A stretch of 64,000 bases of DNA from Cycas panzhihuaensis (Eukaryota > Cycadophyta), in NCBI GenBank assembly GCA_023213395.1, contig CM041465.1:222215741-222279740 (forward strand), given 5' to 3'. A program made the position numbers and the translations under genes. Below the pieces are notes generated by a model. The model was not told where the DNA came from. It ran no database searches and worked only from the letters and a program-made list of their open reading frames with translations. Of this stretch, positions 37,300-49,254 are shown piece by piece (positions within the stretch are counted from its first letter, which is position 1; each line of letters begins with the position of its first letter).

Positions 37300-37640
37300 T
37301 TATATTGAGATAATAAAGTATAACATTAATATCAAATGAGTCATTATCGATGAGGGATCATCCATTAATGCAATCCCTCTTTACCTTATTAAGGACTTGA
37401 AAATTTTGGTTTTTGATACATGTAAGTGTATTTAATAGGGATACGATAAGAATAAAAAAGTACCACTTGGTCAAGTCACTCTCCCTCTCACTTTAGAAGA
37501 AAAGATGATTCTTATTAAGTTAACAATTATTGGTTTTAATTTAAAGTTAAACAGCCTTTTGGGTAAACTTTAGATTACCCAAATGGTTATGATATATTCT
37601 TTTCTCTTTGGTGAACTTAGGTTCATCCATGAAGGACAAT
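37300..37640 (+). pseudogene. Aspartic protease of element D
   Basis: VIIDEGSSINAIPLYLIKDL near 37340-37400 is the active-site region (D-E-G-S here, D-N-G-S in B). A downstream LKLNSLLG-like segment near 37545 corresponds to the second conserved loop. Flanked by gag and by the long linker. Confidence 0.7.
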
Positions 37641-37649
37641 TAAAAATTA

Positions 37650-38950
37650 TAAAGTGAAATCCAAGACCTATCAAACAATTAGTCTCACTTATTAAAACTT
37701 TTTCTGAACTTGGCGAGTCATCTAACTCTTTAGAGTATTTCTTCCAATCATTAGGTTTAGGCTAATACTTTACCATCAAAACTCCTTCTACTTAGGGAGA
37801 AGTAAAAGATGTTGATTTAGTGGAGATTGTCCCTATTTCATTAAGTCCCTCATCCACTCCTTGGTCTTTAGGTCTAACTGATTTGTCTTTGGTTTCTTCT
37901 TCCTCTTGCAATAAAGAAGTGATTTCATGTTCTATTATACCTTATGAGGAAATGCTTGTGAGCAAAACTATTGGTGTGAATATTCCTCCTCCTATTAAAA
38001 CTCATTTATCATAGATTTTATGTTTACCTATGAGGGTAAGTGCTTTAGTTCCTTTTTATATAAATTCTTCTTTGATTCATCATATAGTTCCTCTTCCATA
38101 TGGCCTACCCATTGATACTACGTCTCTCTTCTCTCTATCCCCTCTTTTCACTACATGATTGAAAAGATATGAGAAGAAGATGTTATTGCATTAGCATCCA
38201 AACTTAGAATTAAGTAGTGAGGATATTTATTCACTTGTTATATGTCAAAGGAATCAAAGTATCTCCACTTGAGTATGGGATATGAATTTGATTTCCACTA
38301 TTTCTCTTCCTTCCTATTCTTCTCTAGAAGCTTCTCCATCATCCCTCATCTTAATGTCTTTGTCCAATCAAGATCGTCATTATCCTCATTAGGACTTAAA
38401 AAAAATCTTCATATTAGCTTGGGAATTTATCAAAAGGCCTATTCTTTCCCCTTAAGTTCCTTTGATCATTGAGTTTGTTTCTACTTATCTAAGCTCTTTG
38501 ATTGATTCCCCTTTACATTTTAGGCACTCTTCTTCATTTACTGGCCTACCAAAAAATTTACTTCTTATCTATCTTTTTCACCTTGATCACTTTGAAAATG
38601 ATGAGGCAATCTTTAAACACTTGGTAGGGACATCTCCTAATCTTCCCTTTGAGCATCATAGGTTGGGTTTTTTGAAAGTAATATGACTTGATTCACCCTT
38701 AGTTAATAATTTCTAACCTCAGGAGGTAACTTCTCTTATTGAACCTACTCCTCATTTTGAAGAGGGAAATACTATACTTATGGAATAAACTATTGATGTT
38801 AACTTAGAACTCTATGATGCCCCTAAGATTATTAAATTGGGAGCTAGTTATAATCCCTAGGATATTGCTTAATTAAGGATCTCATTTATGAGTTCTACTT
38901 AGTCTTTGCATGGGATTATAAAGATATGCATGGCCTTGATCCCAAAGTCA
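37650..38950 (+). pseudogene. Protease-RT linker of element D
   Basis: Ser/Leu/Pro-rich, partly open stretches with no recognised domain. The segment LFHLDHFENDEAIFKHLVGT near 38564-38623 resembles the DYFENNKALLEHLAGS piece of the linker in B (minus strand, near 14560), confirming that the linker is a conserved part of both elements. Confidence 0.6.
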
Positions 38951-38959
38951 TCAAGCGTA

Positions 38960-40200
38960 GTATCACAGTAACTCTTGATGTCAAACTTAAATGATAGAAA
39001 TAATATCCTATTCACTAGCATCTCTCCCTTACTATTAAATAAGAAGTGGAGAAGTTATTAGGAGATGGATTCATTGAGAGAGTTAATTACTCTTAATGGA
39101 TTTCTAATATAGTTCTAGTCATAAAGAAAAATAGTTTAATTTGAATTTACATCAACTTTTGAGACATTAATAAAGTGTGTTCTAAAGATAATTTTCCTCT
39201 CCCTTTTCTTGATCAGATTTGGGATTAGATGGCTAGTTTTGAGGTGATGTCTCTTATGGATGGGGTTTTTAGTTATAATTAGATTTCTATCTTACCTCAA
39301 GATATTCATAAAACTATATTCACTACTCCTTGGGGTAATTTTTTGTATAAAATTATGCCTTTTGGATTGAAAAATAGTGGTGTTACCTATCAAAGAGCAA
39401 TGGTTTATATTTTTCATGATTTAATTGGTAGCATCATTATTGTGTACTTAGATGATATGCTTACGCTTTCTTATAAAAAATATAATCATGTGTATGACTT
39501 GAGAATAATCTTTGAGAGGTGTAGGACATATTATTTGTGTCTCAACCCATCTAAATGTGTTTTTTCTATGACATCAGGAAGAATTCTAGATAACATTATT
39601 TCTAATGATGGGATTAGAATTGATCTCAATAAGATAAAGGCAATTGTCGACATGCCTCCTCCTAAGAATCAGAAGCAAATTAAATTATTTCTAGGTAGAC
39701 TTGGTTTCTTAAGACATTTTATTGCTAATTTTGATTTAGACACCAAGCCTATCACAAATCTCTTAAAGAAAGATATTGAGCTACAATGGACTCCTCAAGT
39801 TCAAGAGTCCTTCAACAAGTTGAAGCAAGCCTTAATCTTAACACATGTGCTTGCTCTCCCAAGGTTTGATAAATCTTTTATCCTATATACTTAATCTACT
39901 ATGGAATTATTAGTAGGTATATTAGCGTAAGAGGATGAATTTCATAAAGAATAAGCCATATATTTTATTAGTAGGACATTAGTGGCTCCTGAACTTTAGT
40001 ATCCTCTTCTTGAAAAAGAATGCCTTACTTTAATCTTTGCTACTAAGAAGCTACAATACTACCTTCTTGGGAATAAGGTCCATCTTATTATTCAATCTAA
40101 CCCTATTAGATATTTTCATACTAAAGTGAACCTTACTGGATGATTAGGTAAATGGTCCTTATTATTATAAGAATTCAATTTTGTATTCTCAATAGAAAAT
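38960..40200 (+). pseudogene. Reverse transcriptase and fused RNase H of element D
   Basis: RT: IVLVIKKN near 39110, KDNFPLPFLDQI near 39186, TIFTTPWGNFLYKIMPFGLK near 39313-39372, active site IVYLDDML near 39439-39462 (Asp pair intact), LNPSKCVF and the connection PPPKNQKQIKLFLGRLGF to about 39720. Open over 39343-39894. RNase H: FILYT near 39877, AIYFISRTLVAPEL near 39955 and LLEKECLTLIFATKK near 40006, to about 40200. Closely parallels element B. Confidence 0.9.
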
Positions 40201-40489
40201 CTAAGAAAGGCATAGTCATCACTAAGATCATGGCTAATGCTCCTCTTCTTAATCTCGCCAAATAACTTGTTGATGTTTCTCTTCTAGATGATCACATTCT
40301 CCATGTCCAATATGTCCCTTCTGATGATCCATGGTATGGAAAAATTAAATCGTACCTTTATGATCAATCTTTCCCTTCTTCTTCTACCTTTAAGAAGAGA
40401 AGATGAATTCAAGCCACTTCTAGATAATATATCTTACTTGATGATGTGCTTTATAAACATTCTTTTGATGGAATTCTATTGAGATGCTT

Positions 40490-41430
40490 TTCACCTAATG
40501 AAACACTAGTTGCCTTAACAGAATCCCATGAAGGAATGTGTAGTGGACATTTTAGTAATTGATTAATGGCCTAATGTATTCTTTATATGGGTTATTATTA
40601 GCCTACTCTATTTAAGGACACTCATTTATATGTATGAAAATATGAAAAATATCAATCCCATGCAACCTCGATACACAAGCCTGTACAAAAATTAAAATTA
40701 ATTTTACCTTGGCCTTTCTCCTAATGGGGTTTTGACCTCATTGGTTAGAATTTTTTAGCATCATCTAACAACCATAAGTTCATTTTAACTGCTACTGAAT
40801 ACTTTACTAAATGGAGCAAAACTATTCCATTAGTCACTATTACTGAAAAGATCATCGCCATATTCATTTTTTGACATATCATTTATAGATTTGGGGTACT
40901 AGACATTATTATTATTGATAATAGGACTTTATTTTGTAATCCCCATATGTAGCAAATTCCATATTACACACATATTATTAGCCCCTTATCATCCTCAAGT
41001 GAATGGTCAAGTTGAAGCCTTTAATAAGACTTTAACCAAAATAGTTACAACCTCTCATAGAGATTGGCATGTTCAATTATTTCCAACATTATGGGCTTAT
41101 AGAAATTCGATTAGAAATACTATAGGCATGACTCCATTTTCTTTCATTTATGGTGTTAAGGCTATCCTCGCATTAGAAGTTAAGATTTCTTCTTTACATG
41201 TCTCATTGAAAGAGTTCATTGATGAAGAGTTTCAAAGGGAAGGATGTCTCTTAGAACTTGAAAAATTAGATGAGATCCTTCTACAAGCCTTACAGAATAA
41301 TATGGCAACTAAGGCTAGAGTTCAAGCTACTCAAGATAGACAACTCAAGCCCAAAAAGTTTTGTGTTGGTGGTAAAGCATTATTAATTTTTTCCTACATG
41401 GGTAATCCCTTATTTAGTAATTAACAATTT
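40490..41430 (+). pseudogene. Integrase of element D
   Basis: Zinc-binding segment near 40530-40660, where the C-x-x-C pair is now Y-x-x-Y (KYEKYQS), so zinc binding is lost. Core: WGFDLIG near 40726 (Asp kept), IIIIDNRTLFCN near 40906 (Asp kept), YHPQVNGQVEAFNKTL near 40986 (Glu kept). The last 169 codons (40915-41421) are open and end in the integrase C-terminal region (LKPKKFCVGGKALL). Confidence 0.9.
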
Positions 41431-42559
41431 GAATAATGGAGCTTATCAAATCTCAATAATGGAAGGTTTGAAATTTAAAAAGTCCATAAACTCTCAATAT
41501 TTGAGAAAGTTTTGTGCCTATTAGCACTCCTTATCTCTGCAATGAGGATAAACTATGGCTTTGAATTTCTTTTCTTGCCTAATAAGCTAAAATGGTAGGC
41601 AATTTTTTTCTTTAGTTTTTTCTCATCTTCTTTTGAGATGTTCTTATTTTCATCAAGGTTTTTACTCATGATCATATAATCCTTTTGCTCCTTCTAAGAT
41701 TTGCATTGATTGTGGGTATTCTTTTTTGAGGTTTTGGTCTTCTTCTCTTTTGAGCTCCATGCTCAAGGGAGAATTTAGGCCCTCAGCCTTATCAATTTTC
41801 ATCCTTGAGAAAGAGATTTCTTTGTCAGCTTCAAGTATTCCTTTAGTCACTTAGATTATACCTACACTATTACACTTTCACCTTGAGGATATCACTCACT
41901 ACTTTCTTTTTATTGTTTTTATTATCCTTAGTTCTCTCTATCTATATCCTAAAGTGAGTACTCATTCTGCTGCCTTCTTTTTATATTTAAAGACACTATG
42001 ATTTTGATTTCCTTTTTTTTCATGGTTTAATCCTTAAGGAGATTGGTCTCTTTCATCTTGGGTTTCATTGAAAAGGATAAATCCTTTCTATGTTGAGTAA
42101 AATAACTTTATAATTAGATGATTATAAATCTTTTCTTATAAATATCAAAAAAGAAAAAAGTAAAAGGTGAAAGTAAAAAAAAAGAAAAAAAAGAAAAAAG
42201 AAAAAAGAAAAAGTAAAGATAAGTGAAAAAAAGTGAGTATATCTTTTTTATCCTCTTGTAATTCAGGGAAAGTCATATGATGGCTTCATCCCCATCTTTT
42301 CTTATAGTAGGTTAGGTTCATTTAGATGAGTTATTTAGGATTTTTGGGTCTAGCTACTTAGGTTCACTATGGCCTTAGTTATGATCGAATCCTACTTGAC
42401 ACTTTATTGTTCTTATTAATCATAGTCATCCTAATTATAATTTCTCTTTTTCCTTAGTATAGTTGAAACTAATTTCATTTATTACCATCTCCTTATTGAT
42501 TAATTTCTACATCTTCCTTTATTGATCACACCATCTATAAATACTAGTCTTATCTTCCC
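41430..42559 (+). other. Spacer between integrase and aRNH in element D
   Basis: AT-rich, with an A-rich run of AAAAAAG units at 42170-42225. No gene seen; a short minus-strand frame at 41662-41850 has no known motif. Confidence 0.5.
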
Positions 42560-42982
42560 ATGGCATTAAGTATATTCACTGATGGAGGTAGTAGAGGTAA
42601 CCCAAGACTGTCTACTTCTGCTTGGGTGATCTATGACTAACTAGGAGATCCTCTTCTTATTGCTAGCTTATTTATACCTAGAGAGATCAATAATGAAGCT
42701 AAATATGTTGCTATTATAGGAGCTTTGTCTGATATTTCTTATTCCTACCTTAGACCCATTATCATATACTCTGATTCTCAGATTATAGTCTATCAACTTA
42801 TTAGGATATATCAGGTGCACTCTTCATGACTCCTTCTCCTTTACCGTTAAGATTTATTATTATTGTCATTATTCTCTTCAATCACTATCTAGTATATTCC
42901 TCAAACTCTTAATGCTAAAGCTAACGCTCTTGTCTCTTCTATCTTAGATGATTATTTTGATTGACTTTCATCTTTTATCTAG
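42560..42982 (+). pseudogene. Stand-alone archaeal-type RNase H (aRNH) of element D
   Basis: 141 codons including the stop, the same length as the frame in element B. Start in good context (cccATGGC). It opens with MALSIFTDGGSRGNPRLSTS (catalytic Asp), then NNEAKYVAIIGAL (Glu), IIYSDSQIIVYQL (Asp) and LNAKANALVSSIL at the C-terminal motif. About five internal stops (TAA, TGA, TAG) and no frameshift. It lies directly after the integrase spacer and before the tail of the antisense PMD gene. Confidence 0.85.
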
Positions 42983-42989
42983 GGGTGCC

Positions 42990-43060
42990 TCACTATGGAA
43001 TGAGTATAAACTATCACTCTGTAAAGAGTATAAACTACTAGTTTTTAAAGATAAAGGTCT
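42990..43060. repeat. Degenerate repeat units near aRNH of D
   Basis: Two units of the type AATGAGTATAAACTAT (43000-43014) and AAAGAGTATAAACTAC (43023-43038). A third unit lies at 43548-43564. The same motif recurs as a 45-49-bp array at 46366-46650. Confidence 0.5.
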
Positions 43061-43064
43061 AAGT

Positions 43065-43757
43065 AGTATGGATGTTAAGTGTATAGGTTTGAGAATGAAA
43101 TGAAGTGTTTGAAAGGGCAGACCCATGTGGGAATCTTAGGCTATGGAGGATCTTGGCAGGGGGCAAGATCTTAAAAGCTTCTTATCCTTGGAAGGAGCTA
43201 ATGAGGAATCTAATATACTTTGGAGACTAGTTATTTATTGAGTGAGGTTAATATTTCATTCTATACACAACGTATTCTTTTTATGATATATTATATGAAT
43301 ATGGATTTTATCTATGTTTATATAATCTATTAAGAGTATGATATGAATTATGTGATTTTTCTTTTGAGAAACTTATATTATTCCATCTTCTACTTTTATA
43401 AACTTATTACCATTTATTTCAGATGGTTTAATATTTATAAAAATAGAATCAGTAAGCCTTTAATCTACTCCCTTTTATCCTTTATTTGTTTTCTATCCTT
43501 TATTACTCCTTGTAATATTTTTCTTTTTAAAAGCTCTTACACTCTAGAATGAGTATAAACTACCATGTACATACTAGTTAAAAAATTTTAAAAAAATTCA
43601 AGTGGTCAAAATGCAAAAAAAAATTATAAACTTATTATATGTTTTCATGGACTATAATACTGATGAATATATATTATGCTTAACTTATAAAAGGGAAATA
43701 AAAGAGGGGGAAAAGTTCATAATTAATCATCCATTACACACAAGTTTTCAAGCAAAG

Positions 43758-43811
<54 letters not shown>

Positions 43812-44087
43812 AGAATATAGTACATTAGTCACTCGTGTGACTCATAATACGATAGCTGAGGCTTATAAAATGCCTCAGATCTCCCTCTTGCCCCTCTATA
43901 TATACATAATACACTCATTTTTGTGAACCTTGATGAGATCTCTCATATGCTCCTAGCTCCATCCTCTCTCCTATACTTGAAGTCTATCTATGTATAGACT
44001 CTTTATAGGGTGGAAAAAGTTGTCCCTATTGTATCATAGTACTCTTAGATTGATAGCTTATACCCCCACCTATTCCAGTATCATCTT
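43065..44087. other. AT-rich spacer in element D
   Basis: No gene recognised; includes the (TA)n tract at 43761-43808. A small frame at 43343-43552 is AT-driven, without motif. Confidence 0.5.
43761..43808. repeat. (TA)n microsatellite
   Basis: 24 uninterrupted TA units. Confidence 0.95.
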
Positions 44088-44326
44088 TCATGGATGATGT
44101 CTCTTATCCTCTACTTCTTTAAGCTCTAACTCTTGTAGTCTCAGTTCTGCTCTCATGTCTATGAACATGTCTCGATTTTGGAGTGCATGACTAAAATAGT
44201 TAATATGATGTACCAATAGCATACAATCCACTATATTCCATGTTGGAGCCTCCTTTGATGTAGGTACATAAGGGAATATCATCTCTAGTGTCCTCCTCAC
44301 CTCTGCTAGAGTCATGACCTTATCAT
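44088..44326 (-). pseudogene. Probable last exon of the antisense PMD gene in element D
   Basis: An open frame of about 75 codons on the minus strand, with MTLAEVRRTLEMIFPYVPTS at its start and a charged end (MRAELRLQELELKEVEDKRH) that looks like a coiled coil. Preceded by a likely intron at 44327-44417. No domain is recognised; assignment to the PMD gene is by position and strand. Confidence 0.45.
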
Positions 44327-44417
44327 CTATCCATATAAAACATATAAATTATGATCAATCTTCTAGAAAGAAAGTAAAGCATAACTTAATATATTAAGAA
44401 TCAATTAACTAACATAC
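44327..44417 (-). other. Probable intron in the antisense PMD gene of D
   Basis: On the minus strand it starts GTATGTTAGTT and ends TATATGGATAG, is 91 bp, and is markedly AT-rich compared with the flanking coding parts. Confidence 0.45.
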
Positions 44418-45650
44418 TTATTGACCCACCTCCTTCTGTTGTCTTTATTGCTATCTCCTCTATTACTTATGGACCTCCCTCTGCCATAAGCTCTTGGGAA
44501 GCCTCCTGAGTAACCTCTCCCTCTCATACTCTGCTCCCTCCTCCTCTACCGTACTTCTCACATGATCCTAGCTCCATGCTTTGCATGGAGCCTCCCTTAT
44601 CTCCACTGGGTGCTCCACCTACTCCCTCAAGTACTTGTTGATTCCCTCCCTCTCCTTTATTAGTTGACATCCCTCCTCTCCCTCCTCTACCTATCTCACC
44701 ATCGCCTCTACTATATCTCCTACCTCTACCTCCTCTCTCTCTCTACCTCTCCATCTCCTTCTACTAGTGATAGGAGCCTCTCCTACTGCTCCTCTCTCTA
44801 CTGCATCTACCTTGTTATCACTCCATGTCGATAGTCCCTCGTATACATCCTCTACTAACTATCTCTTAGTCATCTTACTCAGTAGAGGACTATACGTACT
44901 TCTTTCTATGACTTCCATCTTGTTATAGCTCCTTGCCCTCATATGCCACCTGTTCATCCCTAGATCTATAATAGTTAGCTCTCTTAGTGCTCCTCCCAAT
45001 CTCAACAAAGGAATGTGATCATATAACCAACATGTCAAAATAGAGTTAGATTAAAACCCTCCTCTCCACAGCCTCCTTATCCTAGTTAACTGAAGTCATA
45101 TACTATAAACTATATACTACCCCAGTTCCACTATGCTAGAACACCCATGAAATTCTAGATTCTAGTAATCCTATATATGATGATCAGGGAAATGATCCTC
45201 TATATTATAGGAACACCCTCTACTATTTATATGGCCTCTATAGATATCTTGTAGGGGCCAAACTAATCTATAAAACCTATCAAATATTGGTTATATATTT
45301 CCTAAGACTCAAACATCCACCACTCTACTGAGTCTCACTCTCTCCATGTGCTAGCTCATTCCCAAAATCCTCCTTATATCCCTTGAAGTCATATGGATCT
45401 CCTTGATCACCTGCACTCTGAAGATGTTCCTCCCTGAAACCTAGCAACTAATAAAATTGTACAGTATCTTATACTCCATCACCAACTGGGTTGATTTGCT
45501 CACCCTCAATAATCCATAACTCCTCAAAGTTGCCCAATCTCTCTCATTGAGCTAACTAATTAGCTCTCTAATGGCTAATCTCTTATTTTCTCATGTCTCT
45601 ACCCTCTTCAGAGGTTACATCACATCAAAAAATTACATTAGATTCTCATT
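44418..45650 (-). pseudogene. Plant mobile domain (PMD) gene carried antisense in element D
   Basis: Minus-strand frame with point stops. It contains LNERDWATLRSYGLLRVSKS near 45580-45510, then a region with YNFISC and FRVQ, then IHMTSRDIRRILGM near 45401-45360, the counterpart of VTFTLGDIRRIMVV in the PMD of B. ILTCWLYDHIPLL near 45045-45008 corresponds to CWFFDHFGAMVPP in B and to the W-x-x-E-H-x-P segment of PMD proteins. A Gly/Glu/Arg-rich linker follows (44780-44440), seen on the plus strand as a CT-rich tract. It runs opposite to element D and ends toward the aRNH. The start codon is not certain. Confidence 0.65.
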
Positions 45651-46365
45651 TTCCTATTTTCCTATTTAAAAATTTCTTTTATAAAATTTAAAAGTATGGT
45701 AAAACAATAAAAAATGTGACTTCATAGTCAAAAATGCAATTTCACCTCCCAAAATGTAATTTTCCTATATTACTTTTGAATTGTAAAATCATGTTTTTTA
45801 AGATGTTGTCACATTTTTCATAATATTATTGTGTTTTTAGGACTATACTTACATTTTTGGCATAGTATAATCATATTTTTGAAATAAAAAAATTTAAATT
45901 AAAAAAAATTAAGTGAACTCATAGGATATCTAGTCCCCTATTGTGTCTTGCTAATACCAATCCTTTGGTGCTGATTGTCCACTAAAACAACTCTAGATTG
46001 CTTAAAAAATGAGAAAAAAACCCTCAGACAACTTGTTTTCTGGCTCCCTATGGTAAAATAAAATTTTATTTTCATCCTTTTTCTTAATAAAGGGAAGAGG
46101 CTTTTCTCTCTTTTCTGAATAGAATTATTTTCTTTCATCCATTGACTCTATCAAAGCAAATTCTACCTCTTTACACTTATCATCGTCAAATGAAATCACT
46201 TTGAGATAAAAAAATTGTTCATATTTTATCTATTAGGCTTAATCATCCTTTTTAACGTATTCATATTTATGGAGCTTTTTGGAGACTTAAACATAGCATC
46301 GTTCATTTGTTTTCCTTCAAGATTGACTCTTAGTTTGGTCTCCAAAATGCTCTGAGTCCCTCTTA
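45650..46365. other. AT-rich spacer upstream of the PMD gene in D
   Basis: No gene recognised. Being 5' of the antisense PMD frame it could hold its promoter, but I see no convincing TATA box. A short minus-strand frame (46138-45938) has no motif. Confidence 0.4.
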
Positions 46366-46650
46366 CCTATTAATGAGCCTAAACTATGATAGGAAACCCT
46401 CCAAAATTTGATTGTTGATGAAGTTAAACTATGATGATCAAGCTTTGAATTCCTTCACTCTGTAAAGGAGTTTAAACTATAATACAAAGCTCTGAAAAGT
46501 CACCTACTAATGAGTTGAAACTATGGTAGTCATAGGCTCTGAAAAGTCATTTGTTAATGAGCCTAAAAACCATGACAGTCTATCTTTTATTCTCTAGCAA
46601 AAGGAGCTTTCCTCTGAAGTTGGTTAATGAGAGATAAACTATAACTAATT
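46366..46650. repeat. Degenerate minisatellite, about six units of 45-49 bp
   Basis: The core AAACTATGA-like string recurs at 46381, 46426, 46474, 46518, 46567 and 46636, each preceded by (A/T)AATGAG-like bases and often by CTCTG(T)AAA. Spacing is 45, 48, 44, 49 and 69 bp. It sits just before the 3' LTR of D; related single units lie at 42990-43060 and 43548. Confidence 0.65.
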
Positions 46651-46948
46651 AAATTTTTAAGTCCCATCCAATTTGTAGGCATTTGGCATCAATTTGTAGT
46701 TCAGGGAGTGTGAATCCAGTCCTTTTAGATAAGCTTTTAAGTAACATCTCTTTGATTTCTTACTTTAGATGTATAAAAGTTGGTTTGATTCGATTGTATA
46801 TATTTTGTAGATTAATAGCCCATCATTCAAGTACCTCATCCTCAACTTTGTTGACTTTTGATAGAAAAATCTTTCACCTTTATCATTGTCACCTTTTACC
46901 ATCCTACTTTCCTCCTAAAGTAGGAGCTTTAGGTGTCAAAGGTATAAA

Positions 46949-49254
46949 TGTTTAACCAAAACCTAGCCTTCTTGTTGACCTTTATCACTCTTGATAGATT
47001 TCTTATATGTTTCATATGAAAATAATTGATTTATGCTTGTTTCATATGCATTAGGCCATGTTTTGATAAAATGTTATATTTATTTAATTGATGATATATG
47101 TTGAATGATGATTCATGTATTATTATAATATCACCTGCCAATGAGTGATAACTATGGCACTAAATTCTTCTCTTTCATGATCATTATAATTCATTTCTTC
47201 TTCTAAAACCTTTTCTTTCATGTTTTTATTCTTGATTTCACCCTTAATTTATCTTTTTCGATTAAGTTTTGGGCTTGTGCTTATTGTTTTTATCATTTTG
47301 GGGCATTTTTCTCATTAACAAAGTCATTTATGCTAAATTTTATTAATAAAAATTATTTTTTTAACTTTTTAATGAGCCATTTTTTCTTCCTAATTTATCA
47401 CATTTTTGGTCCTGCTGAAAATACAATCAATTACATTTTTAGTTTAAAGTCACATTTTTCATAGCCCAAAAATGTGACTGATCATATTTTTTACTATTAT
47501 GCATGTAAAACTCATTCAATGCACTAGATTTCTACATACTACCATCTAGATTTGATGCAAATATATCTCTGTTATACCCAAACCCCATGCAAACCCTATT
47601 GTGATGATTGATTCAAAGTTTGTGAGTTTAGAGATCAAGTTTTTTAGAGAGCTTCTTAAGATGTTTTTTTAGATTTTCTACTACTACTACTTGGAAGACT
47701 CTTTTGTAAAAGAAAAAGGGTGAAATTAAGAGGAGATTTTTGAAGCTTGGTTGGTACTTTATTGATGCTTAAATTTTAATGGTTGGTGTTCTTCAAAATT
47801 CTTAACTTCTTGCAAAGTTTTTAGCTTTAAACTTCTATGTTTCTGGTAAGATCTTTCCTATTATGAACTCTTGTAAATTTGCTACTCTTTTATGACTATT
47901 TCTGCTTAGAAATTTTCCTTTTTTCTTGCTAATATTTAAGTGCCTTTATACTCATTTTTCACCTTGGGAATTTGGCTAAAAGATCCATCCTTTATGGGAC
48001 AGAAAGGGGGTAGATTATTGTAAAGAATGGTCATCTTTTCACTAGTAAAATAACTACCTTTTCCCATTCTTTTACGTTTGCCCAAATCCCCAAGAGTCTT
48101 AACTTGTTTATGTCTATCATTGAGCCTGATGTCCTTACTTCTCTTTTTCCTTTGCTAATTTTAAAGGAAGAATTTAAAGAAGTTTGATCATATGAAAGAA
48201 AGAAAATCATTCTAAGGCAGGAGTTTTTTAATAAGTAAGGAATCATAAAAAATTGTTGGTACTATTCTTTTTTTATTTTACTCTTTTTATCATTCTTTTA
48301 TTTTAAAAGGAAATTTAAATTTATGAATGATATGCGTTTGATTTGATTAGATCATATGAGATTCAATGATCCTTTAGTGTCCTACAGACTCCAATTATGA
48401 TAGAATCTCTTTATTCTTTGGCTTATTACTTATTTGTGGATAATGACTTAGATATGGTTGATTACATACACTCTTTATGGTCTAATAATCATTTATAATA
48501 GTAGTAGTAAATCTCTGAAATCTCTCTTTCTATCTTACAAATATTCTCTAAAAAGAAAATAACATGTAATTATAATAAAACACTTTATATAGATATTACA
48601 TATTATTGGATATCATCTTGATTTGCATACATAGTTGCATGTGGTGTTAGTTATATTTCATACAAGTTTCTTGCCCATTGAAAAGTGTGAGTTGCACCTA
48701 AATGAAGTTGTTTCATTTTTCATCCTTAGTATACTTCATCTTAAAATAAAAAGGGAAAAAATACATTGCATATATGAAGTTAGTTCTTTTATTTATTTGT
48801 GTGTTGAAAAGGAGGATGGATCTTGTAGTTTCGTTGATTATTTTTGTGATTTTTATCTCATTTAAAATAAAGAAAAGAAGATAATACCTTTCCATCACTT
48901 AGCCCTTCTCCTTCATTTAAGTAAAACTCTAAAGGTTGATAAAATAGGAGGAAAGGAGTCCTTAGGAAGGATACAAGAGACATTGTTAGTATAATCCCAA
49001 ACTTAAAACTCCTCCATCCAATTATATAGGCTAGTGGATTCAATCACCCCCCTTATATCCTAGCCTTTTGTTGTTTCATTCATTCATACCTTCATCAAAT
49101 GGCATAATCAAGTGGAGAACCTTTCTTAGGAGTTGGAAAAGGTGGTCCCTTTGGTGCTCTTAAGCTTTTTATCTCTTAGTTTAGATTTGAAACAAAGCAA
49201 ACATTTAATTAATTAAGAGATATTTGATTTAGGTCCAATTGAAGCACACAACCA
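46949..49254 (+). repeat. 3' LTR of element D
   Basis: 2306 bp, TGTTTAACCAAAACC to ACACAACCA. Aligned with 32296-34608. The bases before it are not strongly purine-rich, so the polypurine tract is decayed or the border is a few bases off. Confidence 0.86.

Larger units (their letters stand above)
32296..49254 (+). mobile_element. Tat/Ogre-type Ty3/gypsy retrotransposon D, plus strand
   Basis: 16,959 bp with 2.3-kb LTRs at 32296-34608 and 46949-49254. Order: 5' LTR, PBS, gag, protease, long linker, RT/RNase H, integrase, stand-alone RNase H, antisense PMD gene, degenerate tandem repeats, 3' LTR. In the one 60-base window I counted, about 10 positions differ between the LTRs, so it seems older than B. 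The flanking five bases (CAAGT left, TATGT right) match at three of five, so the target duplication is only weakly supported. Both flanks are E-type LTR sequence, so D landed in the LTR of E. Confidence 0.88.
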
